Shown: positions 1-6,713 of the stretch, piece by piece | Numbering within the stretch: position 1 is the first letter of the stretch | Layout of the letters: each line of letters begins with the position of its first letter | NCBI GenBank assembly: GCA_002383375.1 | Contig: DFYR01000036.1 | Span: forward strand, 29,740-42,837 | Source: Spirochaetaceae bacterium UBA4077 | GTDB taxonomy: Bacteria > Spirochaetota > Spirochaetia > Treponematales > Rectinemataceae | Direction: 5' to 3' | DNA length: 13,098 nucleotides | Made by a program: the position numbers and the translations under genes | The notes under the pieces: generated by a model | What the model was told of the DNA's origin: nothing | Seen by the model: only the letters and a program-made list of their open reading frames with translations | Databases searched by the model: none

Positions 1-21
1 CCGCGCCGATTCTCGTGCGAA

Positions 22-942
22 TTACACTTCGGCCCAGGCGGTCTTTATGACACGCTTGGCCTGGGCCATGATCGCCGCCGAGGACTCCTGGTAGAGCAGG
101 GGCCTCACCTCGACGCTCATGACGGGCTTATTCTCCGGTTTCAGGAGCTTGCGGTCAAGCAGAAGCCTGAAATAATCCCTCACATCCTTGGTCCAGACCT
201 CGCCGTCGGCGATGTTGAACCTGGGCTGGAGGTCGCCGTAGAGCGGATGCCTCCAATCCCTCATGATGCAGTTTCCGATGTGGAAGTGCATGGGATACTT
301 GTCCACCAGAGGGATCGCTTCCTCGGGCTTCTCTCCCAAGAGAGGGAAGTGTGAAAGATCCGCCAGGGAGCCGAAGTTGTCGTAGTGGGGAGCCACCATG
401 TCCAGCACGTCTGCCGCGTCTTTGAAATGGCCGATCAGGGCCTTCTTGTCCTGGTCACGGTCGAAAATCTTCATGTAAAGGTTGGCATCTCCGAATTCCT
501 TAGTGAACTCGCAGAGCTCCATCAGGCTTTCGACGAATACCTTCTTGGCCTCTTCCCGCTTCTCGTCCCCGGGATCCTTGCCGGAAAGCACGCGAATGGA
601 AGTGGCTCCCACGTGGTACGCTTCCTCGATGCCTTTCTTCACTCCGTTGATGCCCGCCCTGCGCTCCTTGGGATCCAGGGAGCTCAGATTGAGCTTCTGG
701 CCGAAAACCCTGGGCTGGGTGGCGTAGCAAACCCTCAGGCCCGACACTTCCAAAAGGGTGCGCACTTCCTGGCGCTTTTTATCGTCCTTTATCCAACCCA
801 CCTCGATGGCGGTCCAGAAATCGTCCTCGATAATCTTCTCAAGGCTTTCTACGATCGGCCCCTCGCCGTTCACGATCTCGGGGAAGGCCTTGAAATGCAC
901 GATCCCGACATCCATGTACCGGTAGATAGACATGTTATCCAC
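22..942 (-). CDS. Xylose-isomerase-like TIM-barrel protein (sugar isomerase/epimerase family)
   Basis: This 306-residue protein has the layout of the sugar phosphate isomerase/epimerase (AP endonuclease family 2) TIM barrels, which usually move a carbonyl or invert a centre in ketoses and keto-acids using a divalent metal held by Glu, Asp, His and Glu. Candidate ligands seen here are D195 (in ADLSHFP), H219 or H221 (in MHFHIGN) and E278 (in MSVEVRP). The first Glu seems to be missing: the strand that normally reads LEPFDRD is MKIFDRD, putting Lys158 at that place. The start is GTG at 942, because AAAGGGG lies 6 bases upstream; the ATG at 933 would sit 15 bases from it. It lies 27 bases downstream of the zinc dehydrogenase gene and is probably co-transcribed with it. 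Family assignment is firm; substrate is unknown. Confidence 0.85.
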   Translation of the reverse strand: MDNMSIYRYMDVGIVHFKAFPEIVNGEGPIVESLEKIIEDDFWTAIEVGWIKDDKKRQEVRTLLEVSGLRVCYATQPRVFGQKLNLSSLDPKERRAGINGVKKGIEEAYHVGATSIRVLSGKDPGDEKREEAKKVFVESLMELCEFTKEFGDANLYMKIFDRDQDKKALIGHFKDAADVLDMVAPHYDNFGSLADLSHFPLLGEKPEEAIPLVDKYPMHFHIGNCIMRDWRHPLYGDLQPRFNIADGEVWTKDVRDYFRLLLDRKLLKPENKPVMSVEVRPLLYQESSAAIMAQAKRVIKTAWAEV

Positions 943-948
943 GTTGTA

Positions 949-955
949 CCCCTTT
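949..955 (-). promoter_or_regulatory. Ribosome binding site selecting a GTG start
   Basis: AAAGGGG on the minus strand lies 6 bases before the GTG at 942. It supports that GTG over the in-frame ATG at 933 as the start of the TIM-barrel gene. Confidence 0.6.
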
Positions 956-969
956 AAAATTATTGTGCT

Positions 970-2037
970 TCAAGGATGAAGGACGATGCGGATCGCCCCG
1001 CCTTCCCTGGCCATGAACACCCTGAACGCTTCCTGGATCTGGTCCAGGGGATAGGAATGGGTCAGCAGGTCCTTGGCCTGTATCTTTCCCATCCTCATCA
1101 GTTCCAGGGCCCTGTGGGTGCAGCGCTTGCCCTCGCCCCGGACGGTATAGAGATTGTTGGAATTCTGAACGCAGATACCCAGGTCTGCGGACACCGTATC
1201 CTCGAAATGGGCTACCAGCACGATGTCCCCGCCCTTGCGCACGATGCGGATAGCTTGCTGGAGGCTGGCGCTGTTGCCCGCAGTGAGGAGCACAAGATCT
1301 GCGCCATAGCCGCCGGTCTCGCGCTTCACTGCTGCGATGGGATCCTCCTTATTCAGGTTGACCACCACATCGGCGCCCAGCTTTTTGCCCAGGGCCAGCC
1401 GCTCGTCCCTGGTGCCGGTCAGGATAACCTTGCCCGCTCCCAGAGCCTTGGCGCACTGGACGGCCATGAGGCCGATGGCTCCGGGGCCTACCACCGCCAC
1501 CGAGTCGCCGGCCACGAAGCCTCCGGTATGCTCGATGCCGAAGAGAGCTGTACCCGCTGTGGTGATGATCGTCGCTTCGTCGAAGGAAATATTGTCTGGG
1601 ATTTTGCTGATCGTGTTCACATGGTTCACCGCGTACTCGGCGAAACCGCCGTTGGTGGTGAAGCCGTTCGCCCTGTGGCCCTTGGCCAGATTGCCGTAAT
1701 TCAGGCAGGCGGTATACTTGCCGTCTATGCAGTTCCGGCAGCGACCGCAACCCTTGTGCACTTCCACCGTGACCCTGTCGCCCACCGCGTACTCGTCCAC
1801 GGCCTCGCCCAGTTCCACGATCGTGCCGGCATATTCGTGGCCGATGATGAAGGAATCCATGGGCGGCTGCTTGAGCATTCCTCGGGTGACAATCTTTACG
1901 TCACCGCCGCAGATGGAGCAGGATTCGATCTTGATGAGAACCTCTCCCGCTCCGGGGATCGGGACAGGCCGCTCCACCATCCGAATATCATTCCAGTCGT
2001 GCAGTACGGCGGCGCGCATCATTGCAGGGTGGCTCAT
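970..2037 (-). CDS. Zinc-dependent medium-chain alcohol dehydrogenase (threonine/polyol dehydrogenase-like)
   Basis: A 355-residue NAD(P)-dependent dehydrogenase of the MDR superfamily that would oxidise a secondary alcohol or polyol to a ketone. Catalytic zinc residues are C40 (CSICGGD), H67 and E68 (GHEY). The structural zinc site has C97, C100, C103 and C111. The Rossmann nucleotide loop is GPGAIG at 184-189. Length is normal for the L-threonine/sorbitol dehydrogenase branch. The start at 2037 follows GGAGGT, at short spacing. It is the first gene of a minus-strand unit with the TIM-barrel gene, and diverges from the GntR regulator. It closely resembles the dehydrogenase at 3124-4215, including a shared stretch around CGRCRNC and CLNYGN-AKGHR. 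The substrate cannot be read from sequence; inosose, threonine-like and sugar-alcohol oxidation are all possible. Confidence 0.9.
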   Translation of the reverse strand: MSHPAMMRAAVLHDWNDIRMVERPVPIPGAGEVLIKIESCSICGGDVKIVTRGMLKQPPMDSFIIGHEYAGTIVELGEAVDEYAVGDRVTVEVHKGCGRCRNCIDGKYTACLNYGNLAKGHRANGFTTNGGFAEYAVNHVNTISKIPDNISFDEATIITTAGTALFGIEHTGGFVAGDSVAVVGPGAIGLMAVQCAKALGAGKVILTGTRDERLALGKKLGADVVVNLNKEDPIAAVKRETGGYGADLVLLTAGNSASLQQAIRIVRKGGDIVLVAHFEDTVSADLGICVQNSNNLYTVRGEGKRCTHRALELMRMGKIQAKDLLTHSYPLDQIQEAFRVFMAREGGAIRIVLHP

Positions 2038-2138
2038 AGGACCTCCAAATTGGTGATTATTCTGTTGCTAGACAGCGAGAACCGCTTTCGGCGCGGTATA
2101 GTCTTGAGCCTGACAGCGGTCGGTTCCAAGGTAGGTTC

Positions 2139-2169
2139 ATTATACAGTACTACAACAGACTCCTGTCAA
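2139..2169 (-). promoter_or_regulatory. Sigma70-type promoter for the minus-strand dehydrogenase unit
   Basis: On the minus strand there is TTGACA (2164-2169) and TATAAT (2139-2144), both perfect consensus, but 19 bases apart, longer than the ideal 17. The likely start near 2132 would give a leader of about 95 bases before the dehydrogenase gene. The long spacer could mean that a regulator affects use of this promoter. Confidence 0.6.
2140..2152 (-). promoter_or_regulatory. Candidate shared regulatory motif, copy 1
   Basis: TAGTACTGTATAA on the minus strand overlaps the -10 box. It matches 11 of 13 positions with TAGGACAGTATAA at 9604-9616, which is also on the minus strand before the transporter operon. 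A third related copy is at 9796-9808 on the plus strand. Seen by eye; the binding protein is unknown. Confidence 0.35.
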
Positions 2170-2251
2170 TCATTGATAAGGGTTCCAGCATATATAAAAC
2201 ATTAAATAGAGAAAAAAGTATCAATGCCTGAGCCTTCAAAATTGTTTTCTT

Positions 2252-2266
2252 TCCCACATGGTGGGA
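2252..2266. promoter_or_regulatory. Perfect inverted repeat, possible operator
   Basis: TCCCACATGGTGGGA is a 6-bp perfect inverted repeat around a 3-base centre. It lies between the two divergent promoters, just upstream of the -35 element of the regulator promoter. No T-run follows, so it is more like a protein-binding site than a terminator. Confidence 0.4.
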
Positions 2267-2278
2267 TATAAAATCCAT

Positions 2279-2307
2279 TTGCCCCTTGTCGTATTGTATG
2301 ATATAGT
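2279..2307 (+). promoter_or_regulatory. Probable promoter of the GntR regulator-dehydrogenase unit
   Basis: TTGCCC (2279-2284) and TATAGT (2302-2307) are separated by exactly 17 bases. The -35 box is weak and the -10 box is good. An operator-like repeat (2293-2307) covers the -10 box, which would suit autorepression. Confidence 0.5.
2293..2307 (+). promoter_or_regulatory. Operator-like imperfect palindrome, site 1
   Basis: ATTGTATGATATAGT resembles the palindrome ATTGTATNATACAAT, of the short AT-rich type bound by FadR-subfamily GntR repressors. It overlaps the -10 box of the regulator's own promoter. A similar site follows with its centre 26 bases downstream. Confidence 0.45.
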
Positions 2308-2318
2308 GGTTAAATCGA

Positions 2319-2333
2319 GTTGTATCATTCAAT
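2319..2333 (+). promoter_or_regulatory. Operator-like imperfect palindrome, site 2
   Basis: GTTGTATCATTCAAT is the second copy of the ATTGTATNATACAAT-like pattern. It lies just downstream of the expected transcription start of the regulator, where a bound repressor would block initiation. Confidence 0.45.
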
Positions 2334-2385
2334 AATAGCATGCCGAGACCTTAAATAGAGGCGCCTCGAGTGATCGCTATGGAAT

Positions 2386-2392
2386 AGAGGTG
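2386..2392 (+). promoter_or_regulatory. Ribosome binding site selecting the ATG at 2399
   Basis: AGAGGTG ends 6 bases before ATG 2399. The in-frame GTG at 2390 overlaps this site and so is unlikely to be the start. Confidence 0.65.
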
Positions 2393-2398
2393 TTTGAT

Positions 2399-3127
2399 AT
2401 GAAGTTTGCGAAGATCGACAGAAGCTCGGTGACCGAGCAGATCATAGAATATCTGAAGGACCAGATCTTCAAGCAAAAGCTCAAGCCCGGACAGCAGCTT
2501 CCCTCCGAGGAAAACCTTGCCTTGCAGCTGGGAGTCGGCCGCGGCACGGTCCGCGAGGCCCTGCGAGTTCTCGTGTATCTCGGCCTCATCGAGCGAAGGA
2601 ACAAAAGTACCTACGTTACGGCCATAGCCAGCTCCAACAACCTGATGGAGGGATTCCTCGATAGGATCCACAAGCATCGGGACGTGGAGAAGATAATCGA
2701 AGTCCGCAGGATCATTGAACCCGAAGCAGCCGCCCTCGCGGCGGAGAACGCGACCCCCGAGGAGCTGGAAAAAATCGGCGGGCATCTGACTAAAATGGAA
2801 GAGACCGCCGATAACTATAAAGAGTTCATCGTCCACGACGAAGAGTATCATCGTGCAATTTTCAGCGCCTGCGGAAACCACATCCTCCTGGAGATCAACT
2901 CATCGATCCAGCATTACATGCACCAAAACCAGGAACTGGTCGTCAAGCTAAGACCGGGCATCATTCCCCATTCCCTTGATTTTCACCGCAGGCTTTTCAA
3001 GGGGATAAAAGAAGGTAAGCCCGACGAAGTCAGGAAAATTATGCGGGACCATATCGATAATATCGAAAGCGAAATGATGCAAATCATCAAAAGCGGAGTT
3101 GGACTAAAAGTCGAAGAACAAGCATGA
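2399..3127 (+). CDS. GntR/FadR-subfamily transcriptional repressor
   Basis: A 242-residue DNA-binding regulator. The N-terminal winged helix-turn-helix covers about residues 10-76, with the recognition helix region LGVGRGTVREAL and the wing ERRNKSTYVT. The C-terminal FCD domain (about 95-232) holds the usual effector/metal pocket residues: D147 and H151 (DEEYH), H196 (DFHRRLF) and H218 (RDHID). FCD domains often sense organic or sugar acids. The gene overlaps the next dehydrogenase by 4 bases (ATGA) and stands opposite the other dehydrogenase unit, so control of both units is likely. Two operator-like repeats sit at its own promoter. The effector is unknown; a substrate or intermediate of the neighbouring enzymes is the natural guess. 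Confidence 0.92.
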   Translation: MKFAKIDRSSVTEQIIEYLKDQIFKQKLKPGQQLPSEENLALQLGVGRGTVREALRVLVYLGLIERRNKSTYVTAIASSNNLMEGFLDRIHKHRDVEKIIEVRRIIEPEAAALAAENATPEELEKIGGHLTKMEETADNYKEFIVHDEEYHRAIFSACGNHILLEINSSIQHYMHQNQELVVKLRPGIIPHSLDFHRRLFKGIKEGKPDEVRKIMRDHIDNIESEMMQIIKSGVGLKVEEQA

Positions 3128-4215
3128 ACGAACCTACTCAAGCCTCACTCCCTTCCACCATGAAGGCAGTTGTTCTCATGGGTCCCAATCAACTGGAAAT
3201 GCGGCAAATTCCCGTACCCAGCCCCGGCCCGGCCGATGTGCTCATCAGGGTTGAATCCTGCGCCATCTGCCGCTCGGACCTGGGCATGATGGAAAAACCC
3301 TTCCCCGGCCAGAGCCCCTACGGCGAAACTATCCTAGGCCACGAATACTCAGGCACGGTGGTCGCTCTCGGCGACACGGTGGACGAATTCGTCGTCGGCG
3401 ACAGGGTGACCGTAGAAGCCCATTTAGGCTGCGGCCGATGCAGGAACTGCAGGCTCGGTGACTATACCTCCTGCCTCAACTACGGCAACAAAGCCAAAGG
3501 CCATCGCTGCAACGGCCACGTCACCCCAGGCGCCTACGCCCAGTACGTCGTCAATCATATCAATACTGTCCATAAAATTCCCGACTCCGTATCCTTCGAC
3601 GAAGCCAGCCTGATCACCAATCTGGGCTGCGTGCTCTACGGCATAGAAAACCTAGGCGGTTACATCGCCGGAGAGCGGGTGCTGGTCATAGGGGCAGGTC
3701 CTCTCGGCCTGGCCGCCGCAGCTGCCGCCAACGCACTGAGTGCCGACAAGGTGTACTTGAGCGACGTGCTGGCCGACAGGCTCGAAGTGGGCAAAAAGAT
3801 CGGCGTGCAGCGGACGATCGACGCCTCGGCCGAGAACCCCCTGGACGTGATCCTGGCGGACACCAAGGGCATAGGCGTCGCATACGCTATAGAATCCTCG
3901 GGCACCCAGGCGGGCCTGGATCTCGCGGTCAAGGCGACCTGCCGGAACGGCAAGATACTGATGCTCTCCATCGCTCACAAGCCTCTCACTGTGGACCTGG
4001 AAAACCTCTCGCTCAACGATAAGGACATAATTACCAATCGGGGAGAGAGCAGGGCCAACGTGGCCAGGGCAGTGAGCCTCCTGGCCAAGGGCCGGGTGGA
4101 TCTAAAGCCCCTGGTCACTCACGGCTTCCCCTTGGAAGAATACGAAACCGCTCTGGCCGTCTTCAGGGAGCGGAGAGAGGGAGCAGTCAAGGTCATACTC
4201 CATCCCCAGGAATAG
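3124..4215 (+). CDS. Zinc-dependent medium-chain alcohol dehydrogenase, second paralogue
   Basis: A 363-residue MDR-superfamily dehydrogenase. Catalytic zinc ligands are C46 (CAICRSD), H73 and E74 (GHEY). The structural zinc cysteines are C103, C106, C109 and C117. The nucleotide-binding loop is GAGPLG at 190-195. The start codon overlaps the regulator stop as ATGA and no good ribosome binding site precedes it, so translation probably depends on coupling. ATG codons within the first 13 codons would also leave the fold intact. It is a paralogue of the gene at 970-2037, but the active-site surroundings differ: CRSD against CGGD after the catalytic Cys, and a different segment before GHEY. The two enzymes may therefore take different alcohols, or act on successive carbons of one substrate. 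Confidence 0.9.
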   Translation: MNEPTQASLPSTMKAVVLMGPNQLEMRQIPVPSPGPADVLIRVESCAICRSDLGMMEKPFPGQSPYGETILGHEYSGTVVALGDTVDEFVVGDRVTVEAHLGCGRCRNCRLGDYTSCLNYGNKAKGHRCNGHVTPGAYAQYVVNHINTVHKIPDSVSFDEASLITNLGCVLYGIENLGGYIAGERVLVIGAGPLGLAAAAAANALSADKVYLSDVLADRLEVGKKIGVQRTIDASAENPLDVILADTKGIGVAYAIESSGTQAGLDLAVKATCRNGKILMLSIAHKPLTVDLENLSLNDKDIITNRGESRANVARAVSLLAKGRVDLKPLVTHGFPLEEYETALAVFRERREGAVKVILHPQE

Positions 4216-4245
4216 GATCATAGGCTCTACCATTTATAAATACGA

Positions 4246-4273
4246 AGCCCGGCCTCGACGAGGCCGGGCTTTT
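4246..4273 (+). terminator. Intrinsic terminator after the GntR-dehydrogenase unit
   Basis: AGCCCGGCCTC (4246-4256) and GAGGCCGGGCT (4260-4270) form an 11-bp perfect stem with a 3-base loop, followed by TTTT. It sits 30 bases past the dehydrogenase stop. The minus-strand operon converges here; the hairpin lacks a good T-run in that direction and may stop it only weakly. Confidence 0.85.
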
Positions 4274-4298
4274 CATGAATCGGCGCCGCCGCGATCGA

Positions 4299-4817
4299 CT
4301 AGAGTTCTCCGGCCTCGGCCAGGATATCCACTATCCAGCCCGCGGCCTTGCCCACCACGTTGGTGCATTTATCAACGTAAGCGCCTTCGGCCATGTATTT
4401 CGCCTTGTCGTCCTCGTCCCTCAGGTAGTAGGTGCGGCCGAAAAGCTTTCTGTGAATATGCTCGCAGGTGACCGAACCGTATTCGTCGATGAATTTCCGG
4501 TGAAAGACAGCGGCATAGTCCCGGGCTTTGTACCGTTTTTTATCCGGATCGAAAAACGCCTCCCGCTCGCGGCCGAAGAGGTAGCCCAGCATGAGCACGC
4601 CGCCCGAGTAAGCTCCACAATGCCCGTCGGCCTCGCCGGCGACTCCCCCCGCCATGGTGGAAGCCGCCCTGAAGATCGCGTCGGTCTCGGAATTGCGAAG
4701 ATCCAGGGCTTCCTGGAGGGCGGCGAAACAGCACTGGGCGCAGCCCCTGTTGTCCCGCTCGTACTCGAAGCCCAGGCGCTGGGCCTTCGCCTTTATTTCG
4801 TTTCTATCCTTGGTCAT
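4299..4817 (-). CDS. C_GCAxxG_C_C family redox protein
   Basis: A 172-residue cysteine-rich protein of the C_GCAxxG_C_C family, mostly found in anaerobes and thought to be redox-active, though the role is not established. Conserved parts seen are RGCAQCC (C26, C29, C30), GHCGAYSGG (C67) and two C-terminal cysteines, C118 and C151. No signal peptide or membrane segment is visible, so it is probably cytoplasmic. It is the last gene of the ABC importer operon: the LivH stop and this ATG are separated by a single base, so the two are translationally coupled. The family is often about 120-150 residues long, and this copy is somewhat longer. A role in reducing the imported substrate or handling its metal or redox state would be inference. 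Confidence 0.85.
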   Translation of the reverse strand: MTKDRNEIKAKAQRLGFEYERDNRGCAQCCFAALQEALDLRNSETDAIFRAASTMAGGVAGEADGHCGAYSGGVLMLGYLFGREREAFFDPDKKRYKARDYAAVFHRKFIDEYGSVTCEHIHRKLFGRTYYLRDEDDKAKYMAEGAYVDKCTNVVGKAAGWIVDILAEAGEL

Positions 4818-4818
4818 C

Positions 4819-5682
4819 TCAATACGCCGCGCTCTTTACTCCCATGAGTCCCGTGGGCTTCACGAGGATTACGATGAACATGGCGATGAAGGGGGCAACA
4901 TAGGCCAGAGGACCCCATATCGTGCCGCCCACGCTTATCACCTGGCCGATGAGGATCGCCGAAAGGGCGGTTCCCTTGATCGAGCCCAGGCCGCCGACGA
5001 TGACGGTGATGAAGGCCAGGAGCAGCATGTCGAAGCCCATGTAGGGACCGACCATGATGAGCGGCGCGTTGAGTGCGCCGCCTAAGCCTGCGAAGGCAGA
5101 GGCCACCACGAAGGTGCCGGTGAAGATCTTGTTGATATTGATCCCCAGCGCCTGTACGTTATCCCTGTTCTCCACGCCGGCCTGTATGGCCCGTCCTATG
5201 ATCGTCTTGTTGAGCATAGTCTGGATGAGGATGTAGGCCACGATCGCCGTGGCGATTACCAGGAGCCTATACAGGGGGATATTGGCCCCCACCAGCTTGA
5301 TGATGGCAGTCGTGGGCGATGATACGGGCTTGGGCTGCAAGCCCCACACCATCTGGATGACGCCTATGCCCACCAGGAAGGTAGAGTAGGTGGCCACCAT
5401 GGTGAACATCATCTTCCTGTGATAGAGCCTGCGCAGCAGCTGGGTTTCCACCAGAAGTCCCAGGGCGGCGCCGATGAGCATCGCCACCACCGCACCGAGA
5501 ATGAAGCTTCCGGTCTGGGACACCACCACATAGGTGGCATAGGCGCCGAAGGAATAGTAAAGCATAGCCTCCATATTGACCACGCGCATGAGCCCGTAGC
5601 CGATGGAGAGGGCGAGGGAAACCAGAAAGAGAATCGCCCCGGAACTGAAGCCGTATAATACTGCGGTAATCCACTTGTCCAT
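4819..5682 (-). CDS. livH: Branched-chain amino acid-type ABC permease, LivH-like
   Basis: A 287-residue very hydrophobic inner-membrane permease with about eight membrane segments. It has the family marks: a GAYATYV-type segment early on, a cytoplasmic coupling loop around GRAIQAGVENRDNVQALGI, VGGLGSIKG near 220-230 and KPTGLMG at the C-terminus. The start is placed at ATG 5682 because GAGGTG ends 6 bases upstream; an in-frame GTG at 5691 overlaps that site and the end of LivM. It pairs with the LivM-type permease to form the membrane channel. HAAT importers carry branched-chain amino acids, but also urea, short amides and aromatic acids, so the substrate is open. Confidence 0.92.
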   Translation of the reverse strand: MDKWITAVLYGFSSGAILFLVSLALSIGYGLMRVVNMEAMLYYSFGAYATYVVVSQTGSFILGAVVAMLIGAALGLLVETQLLRRLYHRKMMFTMVATYSTFLVGIGVIQMVWGLQPKPVSSPTTAIIKLVGANIPLYRLLVIATAIVAYILIQTMLNKTIIGRAIQAGVENRDNVQALGININKIFTGTFVVASAFAGLGGALNAPLIMVGPYMGFDMLLLAFITVIVGGLGSIKGTALSAILIGQVISVGGTIWGPLAYVAPFIAMFIVILVKPTGLMGVKSAAY

Positions 5683-5687
5683 ATGTC

Positions 5688-6713
5688 TCACCTCGCTTTT
5701 GTGGCCTGGGCGCCGTTCTTGAACCGCCCCTTTATCCAGGCTCCAGCGTTGAGGAAGAAGCCCCAGATGCCCTCGTTGAACCGGAAGAGAATCAACAACG
5801 TGATGATACCCACGATAAATTCCCAGCGGGACACAAAATTGCTTACGATATCCTTAATACCCAAAAATCCCAGCGTTCCGAAGAGGGGGCCGTAGAGCGA
5901 TCCTACGCCGCCCAAGAGGGTGGCCACGACTACCTCGATAGCCCTTGAGTTCTCGCCCATGTTCGGATTGACGAACCCGAAGTTTATGGCGAAGAGCGAA
6001 CCCGCGAAAGAAGCCATCACTGTGGAGAGCATGAACCCAACCACTTTAATCCTAAAGGGATTGTAGCCCAGGAACTGGAGCTTCTCCTCGTTGGATTGAA
6101 TGGTCCTGAACGCGTTGCCCAGGGCCGATCGATGCAATTGTCGGTATAAAAGCAGCACAACCAGCAGTATCGCCATGATGAAGAAGAAAAAGTTCTTTGG
6201 AAAGCGTATGTCCAAAAGCGGTGTTGCCACCATCCTGGAACGATACCATAAACCGTCATCACCTCGGGTAACGCCGATTAAAAGACGCTGGAACATAAAA
6301 AGACCCATGGCGCACAACGCGGCATTTATCAGAGTAAAGTAGGAGCTTTTGAGCCTCATGAAGATAGAGCCAAAAACTCCACCTATTATTAAACCGGTGA
6401 GAATCGCCAGAGCTATGGCTACCAAGGGATTTCGCCCAACGTAAGCTAAATACAATGCCGCCGTATAGGCTCCGCTGCTTAAATAAAATGGCTGTCCAAA
6501 AGATATGAAGCCCATGTAGCCCATGAGAATATTGTTTCCCATCGCATAGATGGAGAAAGTGGCTACCTCCACCAGAAAAGTCATTTTATTAGGTATGAGG
6601 AATCGGGCGATAATGAGAAGGCCTACGAACAAGAAGGGGAATACCAGACTCAAGCCCCTTCTGTGTGGCGCTATGGTATTCGCCCTTACTTGCAGATTTT
6701 TCATTTTGCTCAT
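5688..6713 (-). CDS. livM: Branched-chain amino acid-type ABC permease, LivM-like
   Basis: A 341-residue inner-membrane permease, partner of the LivH-type protein. The LivM signature region reads GYMGFISFGQPFYLSSGAY at about 64-82, where many homologues have GHAAF in place of GQPFY. The coupling loop is near GNAFRTIQSNEEKLQFLGYN, and VATLLGGVGSLYGP is the conserved late segment. The start ATG overlaps the ATPase stop by 4 bases (ATGA), with AGAGGT just upstream. The N-terminus has about 20 polar residues before the first membrane helix. Confidence 0.92.
   Translation of the reverse strand: MSKMKNLQVRANTIAPHRRGLSLVFPFLFVGLLIIARFLIPNKMTFLVEVATFSIYAMGNNILMGYMGFISFGQPFYLSSGAYTAALYLAYVGRNPLVAIALAILTGLIIGGVFGSIFMRLKSSYFTLINAALCAMGLFMFQRLLIGVTRGDDGLWYRSRMVATPLLDIRFPKNFFFFIMAILLVVLLLYRQLHRSALGNAFRTIQSNEEKLQFLGYNPFRIKVVGFMLSTVMASFAGSLFAINFGFVNPNMGENSRAIEVVVATLLGGVGSLYGPLFGTLGFLGIKDIVSNFVSRWEFIVGIITLLILFRFNEGIWGFFLNAGAWIKGRFKNGAQATKAR
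5689..5694 (-). promoter_or_regulatory. Ribosome binding site selecting the LivH ATG
   Basis: GAGGTG on the minus strand lies 6 bases before ATG 5682 and inside the last codons of LivM. It argues against the in-frame GTG at 5691. Confidence 0.6.

Noticed and set aside
385..957. Long open frame on the plus strand opposite the TIM-barrel gene
   Set aside because: It is the antisense of a recognisable protein, has no family features or ribosome binding site, and arises from GC-rich codon bias.
976..2205. 409-codon open frame antisense to the minus-strand dehydrogenase
   Set aside because: The minus-strand frame has the full zinc and Rossmann motifs of a dehydrogenase; the antisense frame shows no domain and runs on into the promoter region.
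2150..2341. Small 63-codon minus-strand frame in the divergent intergenic region
   Set aside because: It overlaps both promoters and the operator-like repeats, has no convincing ribosome binding site, and would end inside the -35/-10 region of the dehydrogenase promoter.
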